From VXYL01 sp965199945 (GTDB lineage Bacteria; Pseudomonadota; Gammaproteobacteria; Pseudomonadales; Azotimanducaceae), in the NCBI GenBank assembly GCA_965199945.1, contig OZ241354.1, forward strand, positions 2,232,001-2,296,000: DNA of 64,000 nt. Direction: 5' to 3'. The notes under the pieces were generated by a model that made no database searches, was not told where the DNA came from, and saw nothing but the letters and a program-made list of their open reading frames with translations. The translations under genes and the position numbers were made by a program. Each line of letters begins with the position of its first letter. The first letter of the stretch is position 1. Shown in pieces: positions 36,029 through 45,592 of this stretch.

Positions 36029-36061
36029 ATCGCTTCTCCTCAACTTCGCCCGCTCAAATGC

Positions 36062-36829
36062 TCAATACGCGCTGTTGCCGCCGTCCGCCTTGTAGACCGA
36101 ACCCGTCACGAATGCCGCATCGTCGCTGGCGAGGAAGAGCATGACCTTGGCGATGTCGGCCGGTTCGGCGTAGCGTCCGAGCGGGATGGTGGCCTTGAGT
36201 CGCTCGCGGGCGGCTTGCGGGTCGTCCGGCGAGATGCCCTGTTCGAGGCTGCGCATCATGCGCGTCTCCACCGGCGACGGGTTCACCGTGTTGACGCGGA
36301 TGTTCCACTCCGCGCACTCCCGGGCGGCGGCGCGCATCAGGCCGATCACGGCGTGCTTGCTGGCGCCGTAGGGCGCGATGTTCGGCGTCGGCCCGAGGCC
36401 GGCCACGCTGGACGTGATGACCACGCTGCCGCCGCCGCGCGCCTTGAGGCAGGGAATGGCGTACTTCAAGCCGAGCCAGACCCCCTTCACGTTGACCGCC
36501 ATCACGCGGTCGAAATCGGCCTCGTCCGTCTCCACGATCGGCGCCACCGCGCCCTCCACGCCGGCGTTGGCGAGCAGAATGTCCACGCCGCCGTAGCGTT
36601 CGGTGGCAACGGCGAACATGCGTTCGTTGTCCGCGGCGCTTGCGACGTTCGCCACGCAGCCGCTGACGCGGTTGCTCGCCACCGCCTCGAGCGCTTCGTT
36701 CAAGGCGGCGTCGTCCACGTCCACCGCCAGCACGTTCGCGCCCTCGGCGGCGAACAGCGCGACGGCAGCGCGGCCGATGCCGCCGGCCGCGCCGGTGACG
36801 ACCGCCGTCTTGTCCTGCAAACGCCCCAT
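36062..36829 (-). CDS. Short-chain dehydrogenase/reductase
   Basis: A 255-aa classical SDR oxidoreductase. The dinucleotide site is VVTGAAGGIGRAA at about residues 10-22, NAG appears in LLANAGVEGA, the catalytic Ser in VITSSVAGLG, and the Tyr-Lys pair in YGASKHAVIGL. The end is FVTGSVYKADGGNSAY. The substrate is unknown. It starts 145 bp from a methyltransferase gene on the opposite strand and ends 33 bp upstream of purC, so it may be co-transcribed with the purine genes without sharing their function. Confidence 0.88.
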   Translation of the reverse strand: MGRLQDKTAVVTGAAGGIGRAAVALFAAEGANVLAVDVDDAALNEALEAVASNRVSGCVANVASAADNERMFAVATERYGGVDILLANAGVEGAVAPIVETDEADFDRVMAVNVKGVWLGLKYAIPCLKARGGGSVVITSSVAGLGPTPNIAPYGASKHAVIGLMRAAARECAEWNIRVNTVNPSPVETRMMRSLEQGISPDDPQAARERLKATIPLGRYAEPADIAKVMLFLASDDAAFVTGSVYKADGGNSAY

Positions 36830-36973
36830 GCTTCGCGCCGCTTCCTCAAGCCTTTGGAAGGGCGCAAGATTGCGCGAGTTGGGGATGCGCTGCAAGCACC
36901 GCAGCACCGCAAAACACGAGAAGCACGCGGCGCGGTCTGCGGTAGTCTCGCGGGTTTGGTTGCGGAGCGGCGC

Positions 36974-37807
36974 GTGGACCCCAAGCTCGAAGCCAATCGC
37001 CGAAGCTGGAACGAGCGTACGCCCGTGCATGCGGCCTCGTCGTTCTACGATGTCGCCAGCTTCAAGGCCGGACGCATCACGCTGCACGACATCGAGCGGC
37101 GCGAAGTGGGCGACGTGGCGGGCAAATCGCTGCTGCACATGCAGTGCCACTTCGGCTTGGACACCATGTCCTGGACCCGCCTCGGCGCCGTCGCCACCGG
37201 CGTCGACTTCTCGGACGAAGCCATTGCGCTGGCGCGGTCCTTGAGCGGCGAACTGGCCTTGCCGACGCGGTTCGTGGAAGCCAACGTCTACGACCTCCCG
37301 CAGGCGCTGCACGCGCAGTTCGACATCGTCTACACGGCGATGGGCGTGCTCTGCTGGCTGCCGGACCTCGACGCCTGGGCCAAGGTGGCGGCGCGGTTCG
37401 TCAAGCCCGGCGGCGTCTTCTACCTGTTCGACGACCATCCCCTGCTGAGCATCTTCGACTTCGTGCGAGAACCGGGACAGCAGAGCCAGCCGAGCATTGG
37501 CGATCTGCGCGTGGCCTTCCCTTACTTCCACGACCGTGAAGGCATGCACTTCGAAGGCGGCGAGCCCTCCTACGCCGGCAGCACGCCCATCGCCTCCGGT
37601 GCCTACGAGTGGGCGCACAGCCTCGCCGAGGTCGTCGCCGCAGTGCAGAACGCCGGCTTGACCCTGGAGTTCCTCCACGAGTTCCCCGTGAACTGCTACC
37701 AGGCGTTCCCGGGCATGGAGAAAGGCGCGGACGGCTGGTGGCGCTTCCCGGAAGGGCAAAACCGCCTGCCGCAGACGTTCTCGCTACGGGCGCGAAAGGA
37801 CGCTTGA
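36974..37807 (+). CDS. Class I SAM-dependent methyltransferase
   Basis: A 277-aa product from GTG 36974, with GGAG 6 nt upstream. Motif I of the SAM fold is degenerate but in place (SLLHMQCHFGLDTMSWTRLG), followed by GVDFSDEAIALA (acidic loop), FDIVYTAMGVLCWLPDL, and VKPGGVFYLFDDHPLL. N-terminal SWNERTPVHAASSFYDV and the HFG variant are typical of a family annotated as class I methyltransferases of unknown substrate. It precedes ahcY, which removes the S-adenosylhomocysteine it would produce. Confidence 0.85.
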   Translation: MDPKLEANRRSWNERTPVHAASSFYDVASFKAGRITLHDIERREVGDVAGKSLLHMQCHFGLDTMSWTRLGAVATGVDFSDEAIALARSLSGELALPTRFVEANVYDLPQALHAQFDIVYTAMGVLCWLPDLDAWAKVAARFVKPGGVFYLFDDHPLLSIFDFVREPGQQSQPSIGDLRVAFPYFHDREGMHFEGGEPSYAGSTPIASGAYEWAHSLAEVVAAVQNAGLTLEFLHEFPVNCYQAFPGMEKGADGWWRFPEGQNRLPQTFSLRARKDA

Positions 37808-37901
37808 AACGCTAGCCAGCGGCCCGTCAGCAGGCTTGGCGGTAGCGACTATTCACGCACACGCTGGTATGGTGCCGCGTCCTTCGCCGCGAGCTGTTTC
37901 C

Positions 37902-39263
<1,362 letters not shown>

Positions 39264-39264
39264 C

Positions 39265-39300
39265 GAAGCGCGGCTTCTTTCGAGCCGGCCTCAAGCCGGC
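39265..39300. terminator. Paired hairpins between convergent ahcY and the NYN gene
   Basis: GAAGC-GCG-GCTTC followed by TTT (39265-39280) and GCCGGC-CTCAA-GCCGGC (39284-39300). Both are short stems in the 51-bp gap between convergent genes and could stop transcription from either side. Confidence 0.4.
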
Positions 39301-39314
39301 CCACGAGCGCGGAT

Positions 39315-39962
39315 TCAAGCATTCGGCCCTGCCGGTTGCGCGTCCTGCGGGGCGACCATGCGCCGGCGGGAGAGATCCAAGTCAGTCTCGTATCGGTGCT
39401 GCATGCCCTCCCAAGGCACCAGGAACGTCACCTGCTCGTAGAAATCGTCCAAGGGAACGAAGACGCCGTGCGCTTCCACCCATTGGCGCATCCGCTGATT
39501 GCAGGAGTTTGCCCAGGAGAGCACCTCCACGCGCCAGCCGCGGCGATGCATCCTCTCCAGGTCGGCTTGGAATCCGGCGCCGTCGAAGAACCCCTGTCCG
39601 TCGCCAGTAAGCACGACGGCAATGCCTGGATCGCCGTTGTAATCCGCGAAGTCGCGCAGCATCTGCAGCTGCAGGACGCGATCGGGCGTTTGCTGTTCGC
39701 CGCGATCGACCGCGCCCCGGTCGAACAGCTCGACCTGCACGCCAGCGCCGCTGAGCCGATTCCACAGTGCCTGCATCTCCGGCGGCACGGAGCCCGCGGC
39801 GAGAGCGCGTTCCACCGGCCGGTCGGCGTGCGCGAGACGCAGCATCGTCTTGAAGTGGATGCGGATCCGATGCCGGGCCGCCTTCCCTTCGCGCTCTTCC
39901 GCTTCATCGAGAGCGCCGAAGAAAATGTTTGAGTTGTCCCAGTAGATGAAGACTCTATCCAC
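39315..39962 (-). CDS. NYN domain protein (PIN-like nuclease fold)
   Basis: The 215-aa product begins with GTG 39962, with GGAG 6 nt upstream, and opens VDRVFIYWDNSNIFFGAL, the first acidic motif of NYN domains. VVLTGDGQGFFDGAGF supplies the second acidic motif, and RRGWRVEVLSWANSCNQRM then VPLDDFYEQ the C-terminal part. NYN proteins are predicted Mg-dependent RNases related to PIN toxins. It ends 52 bp from convergent ahcY and lies 96 bp downstream of the SelW-like gene on the same strand. Confidence 0.75.
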   Translation of the reverse strand: MDRVFIYWDNSNIFFGALDEAEEREGKAARHRIRIHFKTMLRLAHADRPVERALAAGSVPPEMQALWNRLSGAGVQVELFDRGAVDRGEQQTPDRVLQLQMLRDFADYNGDPGIAVVLTGDGQGFFDGAGFQADLERMHRRGWRVEVLSWANSCNQRMRQWVEAHGVFVPLDDFYEQVTFLVPWEGMQHRYETDLDLSRRRMVAPQDAQPAGPNA

Positions 39963-40058
39963 TTGATTCTCCAAATGGCCCCGGCGGACCAGTCGCGCAA
40001 AGGCAACGCGCCGAGCGCGCACTCGGCGCGAGCGAACGGCACGTTGCCCTGCTGGGCG

Positions 40059-40280
40059 CTACAGCGCGCGCAGCTCCTCGACCAGCGCGTCTTCGTCCGG
40101 GAACTCGCCGGTTTCGTGCTTGGAGTAGACGAGTTTGCCGTTCACGTTCACGTCGAAGATGCCGCCGGCGCCTTCGATGATGAATGCGTCCGCGCCGAAA
40201 GCGTCCTTGATCTTGGCAGCCAAACTGACCGCTTTGGGCTTGTAGCCTCAGGACGTGCAGTAGGTGATGGAAATGTCCAT
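40059..40280 (-). CDS. SelW/Rdx-family selenoprotein, in-frame UGA read as selenocysteine
   Basis: Reading from ATG 40280 gives MDISITYCTS, then TGA (40248-40250), then GYKPKAVSLAAKIKDAFGA and a complete Rdx fold with EGAGGIFDVNVNGKLVYSKH and ETGEFPDEDALVEELRAL to a TAG at 40059-40061; 73 codons plus stop. With the TGA as Sec the redox motif is C8-T-S-U11, the CxxU/CxxC site of SelW, SelT and Rdx proteins. The full-length family match after the TGA argues against a chance stop. GAGG lies about 9 nt before the ATG. A stem-loop directly after the TGA fits a bacterial SECIS. Selenocysteine genes (selA, selB, selD, tRNA-Sec) are not in this window. Confidence 0.85.
40218..40240 (-). promoter_or_regulatory. 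Candidate bacterial SECIS element
   Basis: On the coding strand, starting 8 nt after the UGA, AGCC-(C)-AAA pairs with TTT-GGCT around the 8-nt loop GCGGTCAG. The loop begins 16 nt after the UGA and has a G in its first two positions, as I recall for bacterial SECIS; it also shares GGUC with the E. coli fdhF loop. Confidence 0.65.
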
Positions 40281-40306
40281 GGCGTGTTGCCTCGCGTTGC
40301 AAGTGT

Positions 40307-40780
40307 TCAGTAGCGACCGCCGAGCTTGGCGTGGTCCCAGGCGAGCGTGCGTTCCGGCGTGAACTTCAGCACCACGCGCTTCGCCGCGGTGCGCCCGACG
40401 GATTCGCGGAGCTTGGCCTTCGCCGCGGCATCCAGATCGCGCCCTCGGCTGTTGATCGCCACCAGAGTGTCCTGCACCGTGTCGGCATCGTCAATCACTT
40501 CGCAGCGGGCGTAGATCACCACGCCCTTGAGTTCGGCGTAGTCCTCGCCGCTCTCCACCAGCAGCGTCGCCTTCGGATCGCGGCGCCAGTTCAGCACCTT
40601 CTGGCTCTTGCCGAAGGTGGTGCAGTAGAAGCAGCCGGCGTCGTCGCGGGCGAACCACATGGGCATCGGGTGGGGGAAGCCGTCCTTGCCGTTGGAGACG
40701 ATGACGAGCGTGCGCTGGGCGTCCACGTAGTCGCGGACTTCCTGTTCGGTCATGTCGATCAGCTTGCGCCGCGATGGCAT
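40307..40780 (-). CDS. Pyridoxamine 5'-phosphate oxidase family (PPOX) protein
   Basis: The 157-aa product from ATG 40780 has the split-barrel flavin-binding pattern: DAQRTLVIVSNGKDGFPHPMP at the N-terminus, FYCTTFGKSQKVLNWRRDP, ATLLVESGEDYAELKGVVIY and RVVLKFTPERTLAWDHAKLG at the end. Such proteins bind FMN or F420, and many are of unknown substrate. GGAG is 7 nt before the ATG. Its start overlaps the end of the CoA-transferase gene by 22 bp and it lies 26 bp before the SelW-like gene, so these three are probably one transcript. Confidence 0.82.
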   Translation of the reverse strand: MPSRRKLIDMTEQEVRDYVDAQRTLVIVSNGKDGFPHPMPMWFARDDAGCFYCTTFGKSQKVLNWRRDPKATLLVESGEDYAELKGVVIYARCEVIDDADTVQDTLVAINSRGRDLDAAAKAKLRESVGRTAAKRVVLKFTPERTLAWDHAKLGGRY

Positions 40781-41937
40781 TGGGCATCTCCAAGGAATTC
40801 GTTGCGGATGAGCTGCGTATGTTCGCCTACCTTGGGCAGCGAGGGAACCGCCCCGGCGACGGGATCGAGCGCGGCGTTCGGGTGCGCCGGCATGGCGATG
40901 TCGCCGCTCTCGCTCGCCACCCTCACGCGGCGCAGGTGCGGGTGGGAGGAAAGACCCGCCAAGTCGTTCACGGCGCCGTAGGCGATGCGCGCCGCGCGCA
41001 GCGTCGCTTCCATCTCGGCGCGGCTGCGGGCGGCGAAGAAGGCCTGCACGAGGCCGTCCACTTCGGCGCGGCGTTGCATGCGCGCCGGATTGGTCGCGTA
41101 GCGCGGATCGTCGACGAGCTCGGGGCGTTGCAGCACGTCCCTGGCGAAGGACGCCCACTCGCGGTCGTTCTGCACCGAGATCACCAGCGTCGCGCCATCC
41201 TTCGTCTCGAAGCCGCCGTAGGGCGTGATCGACGGATGCGCGAGGCCGACGCGCTGCGGGCCGACGGCGTAGTCGTGCTGCAGCAGCGGCACGGACATCA
41301 ACTCCGCCATCACGTCGAACAGCGACACCTTCACCGCCGCGCCGACGCCGTTCTTGCCGCGCGCGAGCAGCGCTTCGTTGATGGCCAGCGCCGCCGACAT
41401 GCCGGTGGCGTAGTCGCAGAGGGAGACGCCGACGCGCCCGTACTCACCGGGGGCGCCGTTGATGGAGATCAGCCCCGCCTCCGCCTGCACCAGCAGGTCG
41501 TATGCCTTCATGTCCGCATAGGGGCCGGACTCGCCGTAGCCGGAGATGTCGCAAGTGATCAGCCGTGGAAAGCGCTCGCGGAGTGCATCCGAGCCGAGGC
41601 CGGCCCTCGCCGCCGCGCCACGCGCCAGGTTCTGAACGAAGACGTCCGCCTGTTCGAGGATGCGCAGCACGAGTTCGCGGTCCGCGGTGGCCTTGATGTC
41701 CACGGCAAGCGATTCCTTGCCGCGGTTGATCCACGCGAAGTAGGCCGATTGGCCGTTGGCGGCCGCGTCGTAGGTGCGCGCGAAGTCGCCGCTCGGGCGC
41801 TCCAGCTTGATGATCCGGGCGCCCGCATCCGCCAAGCGGCACGTCGCCAAGGGCGCCGCCACGGCCTGCTCCAAGGCGACGACAAGCACGCCCTCTAGCG
41901 CCCGGGCGGGAGACGCGCCGAACTCGGCGTTTGCCAT
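40759..41937 (-). CDS. CaiB/BaiF family (type III) CoA-transferase
   Basis: A 392-aa product from ATG 41937. Type III CoA-transferases move CoA between carboxylic acids. LEGVLVVALEQAVAAPLATCRLADAGARIIKLE at the N-terminus, YFAWINRGKESLAVDIKA, LISGYGESGPY-type CDISGYGESGPYADMKAYDL (containing the catalytic Asp), and PYGGFETKDGATLVISVQND are visible. The frame extends upstream to 42045, but those residues are unlike the family. Substrate unknown. It probably heads a transcript with the PPOX and SelW-like genes. Confidence 0.87.
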   Translation of the reverse strand: MANAEFGASPARALEGVLVVALEQAVAAPLATCRLADAGARIIKLERPSGDFARTYDAAANGQSAYFAWINRGKESLAVDIKATADRELVLRILEQADVFVQNLARGAAARAGLGSDALRERFPRLITCDISGYGESGPYADMKAYDLLVQAEAGLISINGAPGEYGRVGVSLCDYATGMSAALAINEALLARGKNGVGAAVKVSLFDVMAELMSVPLLQHDYAVGPQRVGLAHPSITPYGGFETKDGATLVISVQNDREWASFARDVLQRPELVDDPRYATNPARMQRRAEVDGLVQAFFAARSRAEMEATLRAARIAYGAVNDLAGLSSHPHLRRVRVASESGDIAMPAHPNAALDPVAGAVPSLPKVGEHTQLIRNEFLGDAQCHRGAS

Positions 41938-42043
41938 CGAGTGCCTGCTTTCGATGCGGCGAAGCAGCGCATCATACCCAAGACAACGAGCCGCGCCGCC
42001 AAGGGTTCGCGGCGCCGATGGTACGATTGTGGCCGTGGTCGCC

Positions 42044-42062
42044 ACATTTGATCGGGTTTTGG
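42044..42062. repeat. 19-bp motif, copy 1
   Basis: CATTTGATCGGGTTTTGGC, the most divergent of four copies around the AlbA-type gene, 98 bp before its ATG. Four copies agree on ATTTGAC-N2-GG-TTTTGAT. Confidence 0.6.
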
Positions 42063-42133
42063 CAAAACCGCCGAAAACGGCCCCGGCCCACGATGTGAGG
42101 CCAAGAAAAACAATCGCTTACGGGCGAATACAG

Positions 42134-42152
42134 CATTTGACTGGATTTTGAT
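42134..42152. repeat. 19-bp motif, copy 2, ending 7 bp before the start codon
   Basis: CATTTGACTGGATTTTGAT immediately upstream of ATG 42160, where it would cover the ribosome binding region and could act as an operator. Confidence 0.7.
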
Positions 42153-42159
42153 TCACACC

Positions 42160-43626
42160 ATGAACTTGCCGCGCCAAAACGAGCGGAGGCTCGCGTTGAT
42201 CGACGAGCTGCGGGCGCAGGAGGCCGAGACGTCGCTGGCCGAGTTCAAGGAGAACTACGACGATCCGGCCATGATCGGCAAACTGATCTCCGGCATCTCG
42301 AACGCCGCCCGGATTGCCGGGAAGGATTCCGGCCACGTCGTCTGGGGCGTGCGCGACGCCGATCATGCGGTCGTCGGCACGACCTTCGAGCCGGCCACGG
42401 CAAGGCACCAGCGCCAACCGCTCGAGTTCTGGCTGAATCAGCGGCTGCGGCCGGGCGTGGCGTTCTCCTTTCAAGCGGTCGAGCATCCTCAAGGGCGAGT
42501 CGTGCTGCTGGAAGTCCCCGCCGCCCCCACGGCGGCGGTGGAGTTCGAGCGAACCGCCTACGACCGCATCGGCAGCGCCACGCCGCGGCTGGCCGACAAT
42601 CCCGACCGCCTGCGGGCGCTGTGGGAGGAACTGCGGCCCTACGCTTGGGAGACCGGCGTTGCCCGAGCTTTCGCCAGCGCAGACGCGGTGCTGGCGCTGC
42701 TGGACGTCGAGAGCTACTTCAAGCTGCTCCGTCTGCCGACGGAGGGCAGCGTCGAACGCACGCTTTCGGCGCTCGAACGAGATCGGCTGATCTCGCCCGA
42801 CGTGGGCGGCCAGTGGAACATCAGCAATCTCGGCGCCATCCTGCTCGCCAAGGACCTGCGCGACTTCGAGCCGAGCCTGGCGCGCAAGGCCGTCAGATTC
42901 GTGGCCTACGACGGCGACGGCCGTACCGCCACGGTGACCCATCGCGAGGACTTCCTGCGCGGCTACGCCAACGGCTTCGAGGACTTGAACGCGCACGTCA
43001 ACGTCCTTTTGCCGGCGCGCGAGGATGGCGATTCGCCGATTCGAGAGGCGCACGCGCTCGTTTCGCCGGTGGCCATTCGCGAGGTCGTCGCCAATGCGCT
43101 GATCCACCAGGACATGACGGTGGGTGGCGCCGGGCCGACGATCGAGCTGTTCAGGAACCGGCTGGAGATCACCAATCCGGGGGCTCCGCTGATGGCGCCG
43201 GAACGGTTCATCGACTTCCCGCCCCGCTCGCGCAACGGGGCGCTGGCGTCGCTCATGCGCCGCTTCGGGCTGTGCGAGGAGATGGGAACCGGCGTCGACA
43301 AAGTGATTGCCGCGGCGGAACAGGACCGCTTGCCGCCGCCCGAGTTTCGGGCGGAAGCGAGCGCCACGCGAACGATCCTGTTCGGCCCGCGTCGTTTCGC
43401 GGAGATGACGACCGAAGAACGACGTCGGGCCTGCTACCAGCATACGGCGCTGCGCTTTCTGGACGGCGGCCGCATGCGGAACGCGACGCTGCGCGAACGG
43501 TTCGGCGTGGCGGAGCACAACGCGGCGCAGATTTCCGGCGTGATCCGCCATGCCCTGGACGAGAACCTGATACGCCCGGCGGACCGCGCCCGGCCGCGGT
43601 CCGGCTACGTGCCGTTCTGGGCGTAG
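42160..43626 (+). CDS. AlbA_2 (Schlafen-like) plus HATPase_c_4 protein
   Basis: A 488-aa protein. The N-terminal AlbA_2 domain reads ETSLAEFKENYDDPAMIGKLISGISNAAR, then GHVVWGVRDADHAVVG; in halves of at most 20 residues this is the E-F-K ... N-A-A pattern of the family. A GHKL-type ATPase domain follows with IREVVANALIHQDMTVGG and ELFRNRLEITNPGAP near residue 325. The C-terminus is a winged helix (NATLRERFGVAEHNAAQISG). These proteins are usually called ATP-binding transcriptional regulators, but their function is not established. Start ATG 42160 is preferred over TTG 42148. Four copies of one 19-bp motif flank the gene. Confidence 0.8.
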   Translation: MNLPRQNERRLALIDELRAQEAETSLAEFKENYDDPAMIGKLISGISNAARIAGKDSGHVVWGVRDADHAVVGTTFEPATARHQRQPLEFWLNQRLRPGVAFSFQAVEHPQGRVVLLEVPAAPTAAVEFERTAYDRIGSATPRLADNPDRLRALWEELRPYAWETGVARAFASADAVLALLDVESYFKLLRLPTEGSVERTLSALERDRLISPDVGGQWNISNLGAILLAKDLRDFEPSLARKAVRFVAYDGDGRTATVTHREDFLRGYANGFEDLNAHVNVLLPAREDGDSPIREAHALVSPVAIREVVANALIHQDMTVGGAGPTIELFRNRLEITNPGAPLMAPERFIDFPPRSRNGALASLMRRFGLCEEMGTGVDKVIAAAEQDRLPPPEFRAEASATRTILFGPRRFAEMTTEERRRACYQHTALRFLDGGRMRNATLRERFGVAEHNAAQISGVIRHALDENLIRPADRARPRSGYVPFWA

Positions 43627-43649
43627 CTGCGGCGCGCGAACGGGGCAAA

Positions 43650-43668
43650 GATTTGACGAGGTTTTGAT
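43650..43668. repeat. 19-bp motif, copy 3
   Basis: GATTTGACGAGGTTTTGAT, 24 bp after the AlbA-type stop codon, the same orientation as copies 1, 2 and 4. Confidence 0.65.
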
Positions 43669-43749
43669 CGATACCACCAAATAGGCCCTGTTGATGGGCC
43701 TCGGAGAATAAAATCTTGTTTATAAACAATGCATTACATACGCACCCAA

Positions 43750-43768
43750 CTTTTGACTGAGTTTTGAT
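43750..43768. repeat. 19-bp motif, copy 4
   Basis: CTTTTGACTGAGTTTTGAT, 100 bp after copy 3. An AT-rich stretch (AATAAAATCTTGTTTATAAA) lies between the two. The gap to the GH32 gene contains no other feature. Confidence 0.65.
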
Positions 43769-43843
43769 CGGCCCGGTCTCGCCAAATGTTGCATTGGCCT
43801 ACGCCCCGGCATCATGCGGAGCATCCGACCAACGGCCCGCCCC

Positions 43844-45391
43844 TCAGTACACGGACGCCATCCGCCACACGTCCAGCCGCGTCAGTTCGCTGCTCGCGCC
43901 TTGGGAGCGGAAGGAGATGCCGGTGCTGTCCGGGCGCTCTGGATAGACCCGCGCCGCCACGCACTGCTTGGCGTTCACGAAGACCTCGACGATGCTTCGG
44001 TCCACGAAGACGCGCAGTTCGAGGGGCTCGTCCGGCTGCAGGCGAACGTTGGCGGTCTCCGGGGCCCGGCTGCGCACGTCCGCTGCGGTGGATGAATAGG
44101 ACGTGTCCAGCGTCACCCGGCTCTCCACGTGCCGACGCCGGTACACGTTGTCGCGGTAGCCCCGATCGCGGTAGAAGGCGATGCGCGTGTACTCGCTCTT
44201 GTCGGGCGACCGCAGAACGTTCAGTTCCAACATCGACTCCTCGCCTGGCGCGAGCACCGCCTGAATCTCCAGGGCGTCTCCTTCGATGCCGGGCATGACC
44301 ACTTCGCGGTTGGCTGGCAGGGTCTGGGGGGCACCCCCAAGCCGCGTCTCGCGCGCACTCGCCACGGCCTCGACCGGCGCTTGGCGCAGTGCGCCGTCCG
44401 CATCCAGAGACAGGCGGCGCGGCAGGCTCATGATCTGATTCCAGCCCACTGTGCGCTTGGCCGGGTTCATGTTGAAGATGGCGACGATGCCGCCTTCGCC
44501 GTCCGGCGTGGCGGAAGGCGCATGGACGCCGCCCGGCCCCACCGGCCCCATGTTGAACTTGCCGGCGCTGGTGGCGCAGAACTTCTGTCGCTCGGTGTCG
44601 TAGTCGCCGAGCAGGTACTGGCCGCCGCTCATGTGGCTGAAGAAGAGCAGCATGTGCTTGTCGCCGATGGGCCAGAAGTAGGGGCAGGCGCCGTCGTCGC
44701 CCACGAGCGTGAAGCGGTCGCCTTCGACGAACGGATGCAGGTACTCCCAATGCGCCAAGTCCTTGGAGCGGAACAGAAAGTCCGCAGCCACCGGCGTGCC
44801 GCCCGGGCCGTCGGGAAGCTGGCCGGCCGAGAGCGAGTAGTAGCTGTCGCCTTGGCGCCAGATGCACGGGTCGAAGACGCGGTAGGGCAGGCTTCCGCCA
44901 TCCGGCGCGGCAATGGGAATCACCGGCGCATCGCCCACCTTGCGCCAGTTCAACAGCAGCGGATCGCTGGAGACGGCGACCATGTTGCCGGCCTTGGTGC
45001 CGTGGTACATGGCGACGACGCGATCCACTTCCACCAGCGTGGCGCCCGAAAAGCAGCACTCCTCGGGGTGCGGATAGATGCAGTACGGCAGATCGCGCCA
45101 GTGCATCAGATCGTCGCTCACCGCATGACCCCAGTGCTGGCGCGGATCTTCCGGCGGATACCCCTGGTAGAAGAGATGCCAGCGCCCCTGCCAGAAGCAC
45201 AGCCCGTTCGGATCGTTCAGCCCCCCTTCCGGGTTCACGTAGTGGTAGGTGGGCCGATGCCTGTCGCCAGCAAGCGCAGCCCGCGCCTCCGCCAGACGCT
45301 CCACCATCGGATGCCCCCGCAACGCCGCCTCCTGCTCGGCAAGCGTGGCCGGAAAGGCGTAGAAGGGGACCTTGGATCGGTATTCGGGCAT
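43844..45391 (-). CDS. Glycoside hydrolase family 32-like protein, catalytic acid/base missing
   Basis: A 515-aa product from ATG 45391 with the GH32 five-blade propeller and C-terminal sandwich. NDPNG (nucleophile Asp) appears in YVNPEGGLNDPNGLCFWQ near residue 80, FDPCIW stands where the family has RDP, and LELRVFVDRSIVEVFVN is the typical C-domain. Where GH32 enzymes have EC with the catalytic Glu, this one reads DDGACPYFWPIGD, so the acid/base is Ala or supplied by another residue. It may be a binding protein, or a subfamily with a changed mechanism. No signal peptide is evident. No sugar transporter is adjacent. Confidence 0.8.
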   Translation of the reverse strand: MPEYRSKVPFYAFPATLAEQEAALRGHPMVERLAEARAALAGDRHRPTYHYVNPEGGLNDPNGLCFWQGRWHLFYQGYPPEDPRQHWGHAVSDDLMHWRDLPYCIYPHPEECCFSGATLVEVDRVVAMYHGTKAGNMVAVSSDPLLLNWRKVGDAPVIPIAAPDGGSLPYRVFDPCIWRQGDSYYSLSAGQLPDGPGGTPVAADFLFRSKDLAHWEYLHPFVEGDRFTLVGDDGACPYFWPIGDKHMLLFFSHMSGGQYLLGDYDTERQKFCATSAGKFNMGPVGPGGVHAPSATPDGEGGIVAIFNMNPAKRTVGWNQIMSLPRRLSLDADGALRQAPVEAVASARETRLGGAPQTLPANREVVMPGIEGDALEIQAVLAPGEESMLELNVLRSPDKSEYTRIAFYRDRGYRDNVYRRRHVESRVTLDTSYSSTAADVRSRAPETANVRLQPDEPLELRVFVDRSIVEVFVNAKQCVAARVYPERPDSTGISFRSQGASSELTRLDVWRMASVY

Positions 45392-45592
45392 GGGCGCTGC
45401 TGGTCTTGGTGAGTGTTCGGTGAACCCTAACACCCAAAAGGTCACGCAACGCACTGTCACTACCTGTCCCGATCGTGGCCCTCTTCAGGCTTGACAGGCG
45501 GGCGGATGCAGATAGCGTTGAGATTGGGACGAAGTCGATTGCACGGCTGAACCAAGCCATTCGCCGAAAGCTGGGACGAAGCAGGGAGAACT

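Noticed and set aside
37808..37901. An SAH riboswitch before ahcY
   Set aside because: The gene content invites it, but I could not find the conserved core or a convincing pseudoknot in the 94-bp leader.
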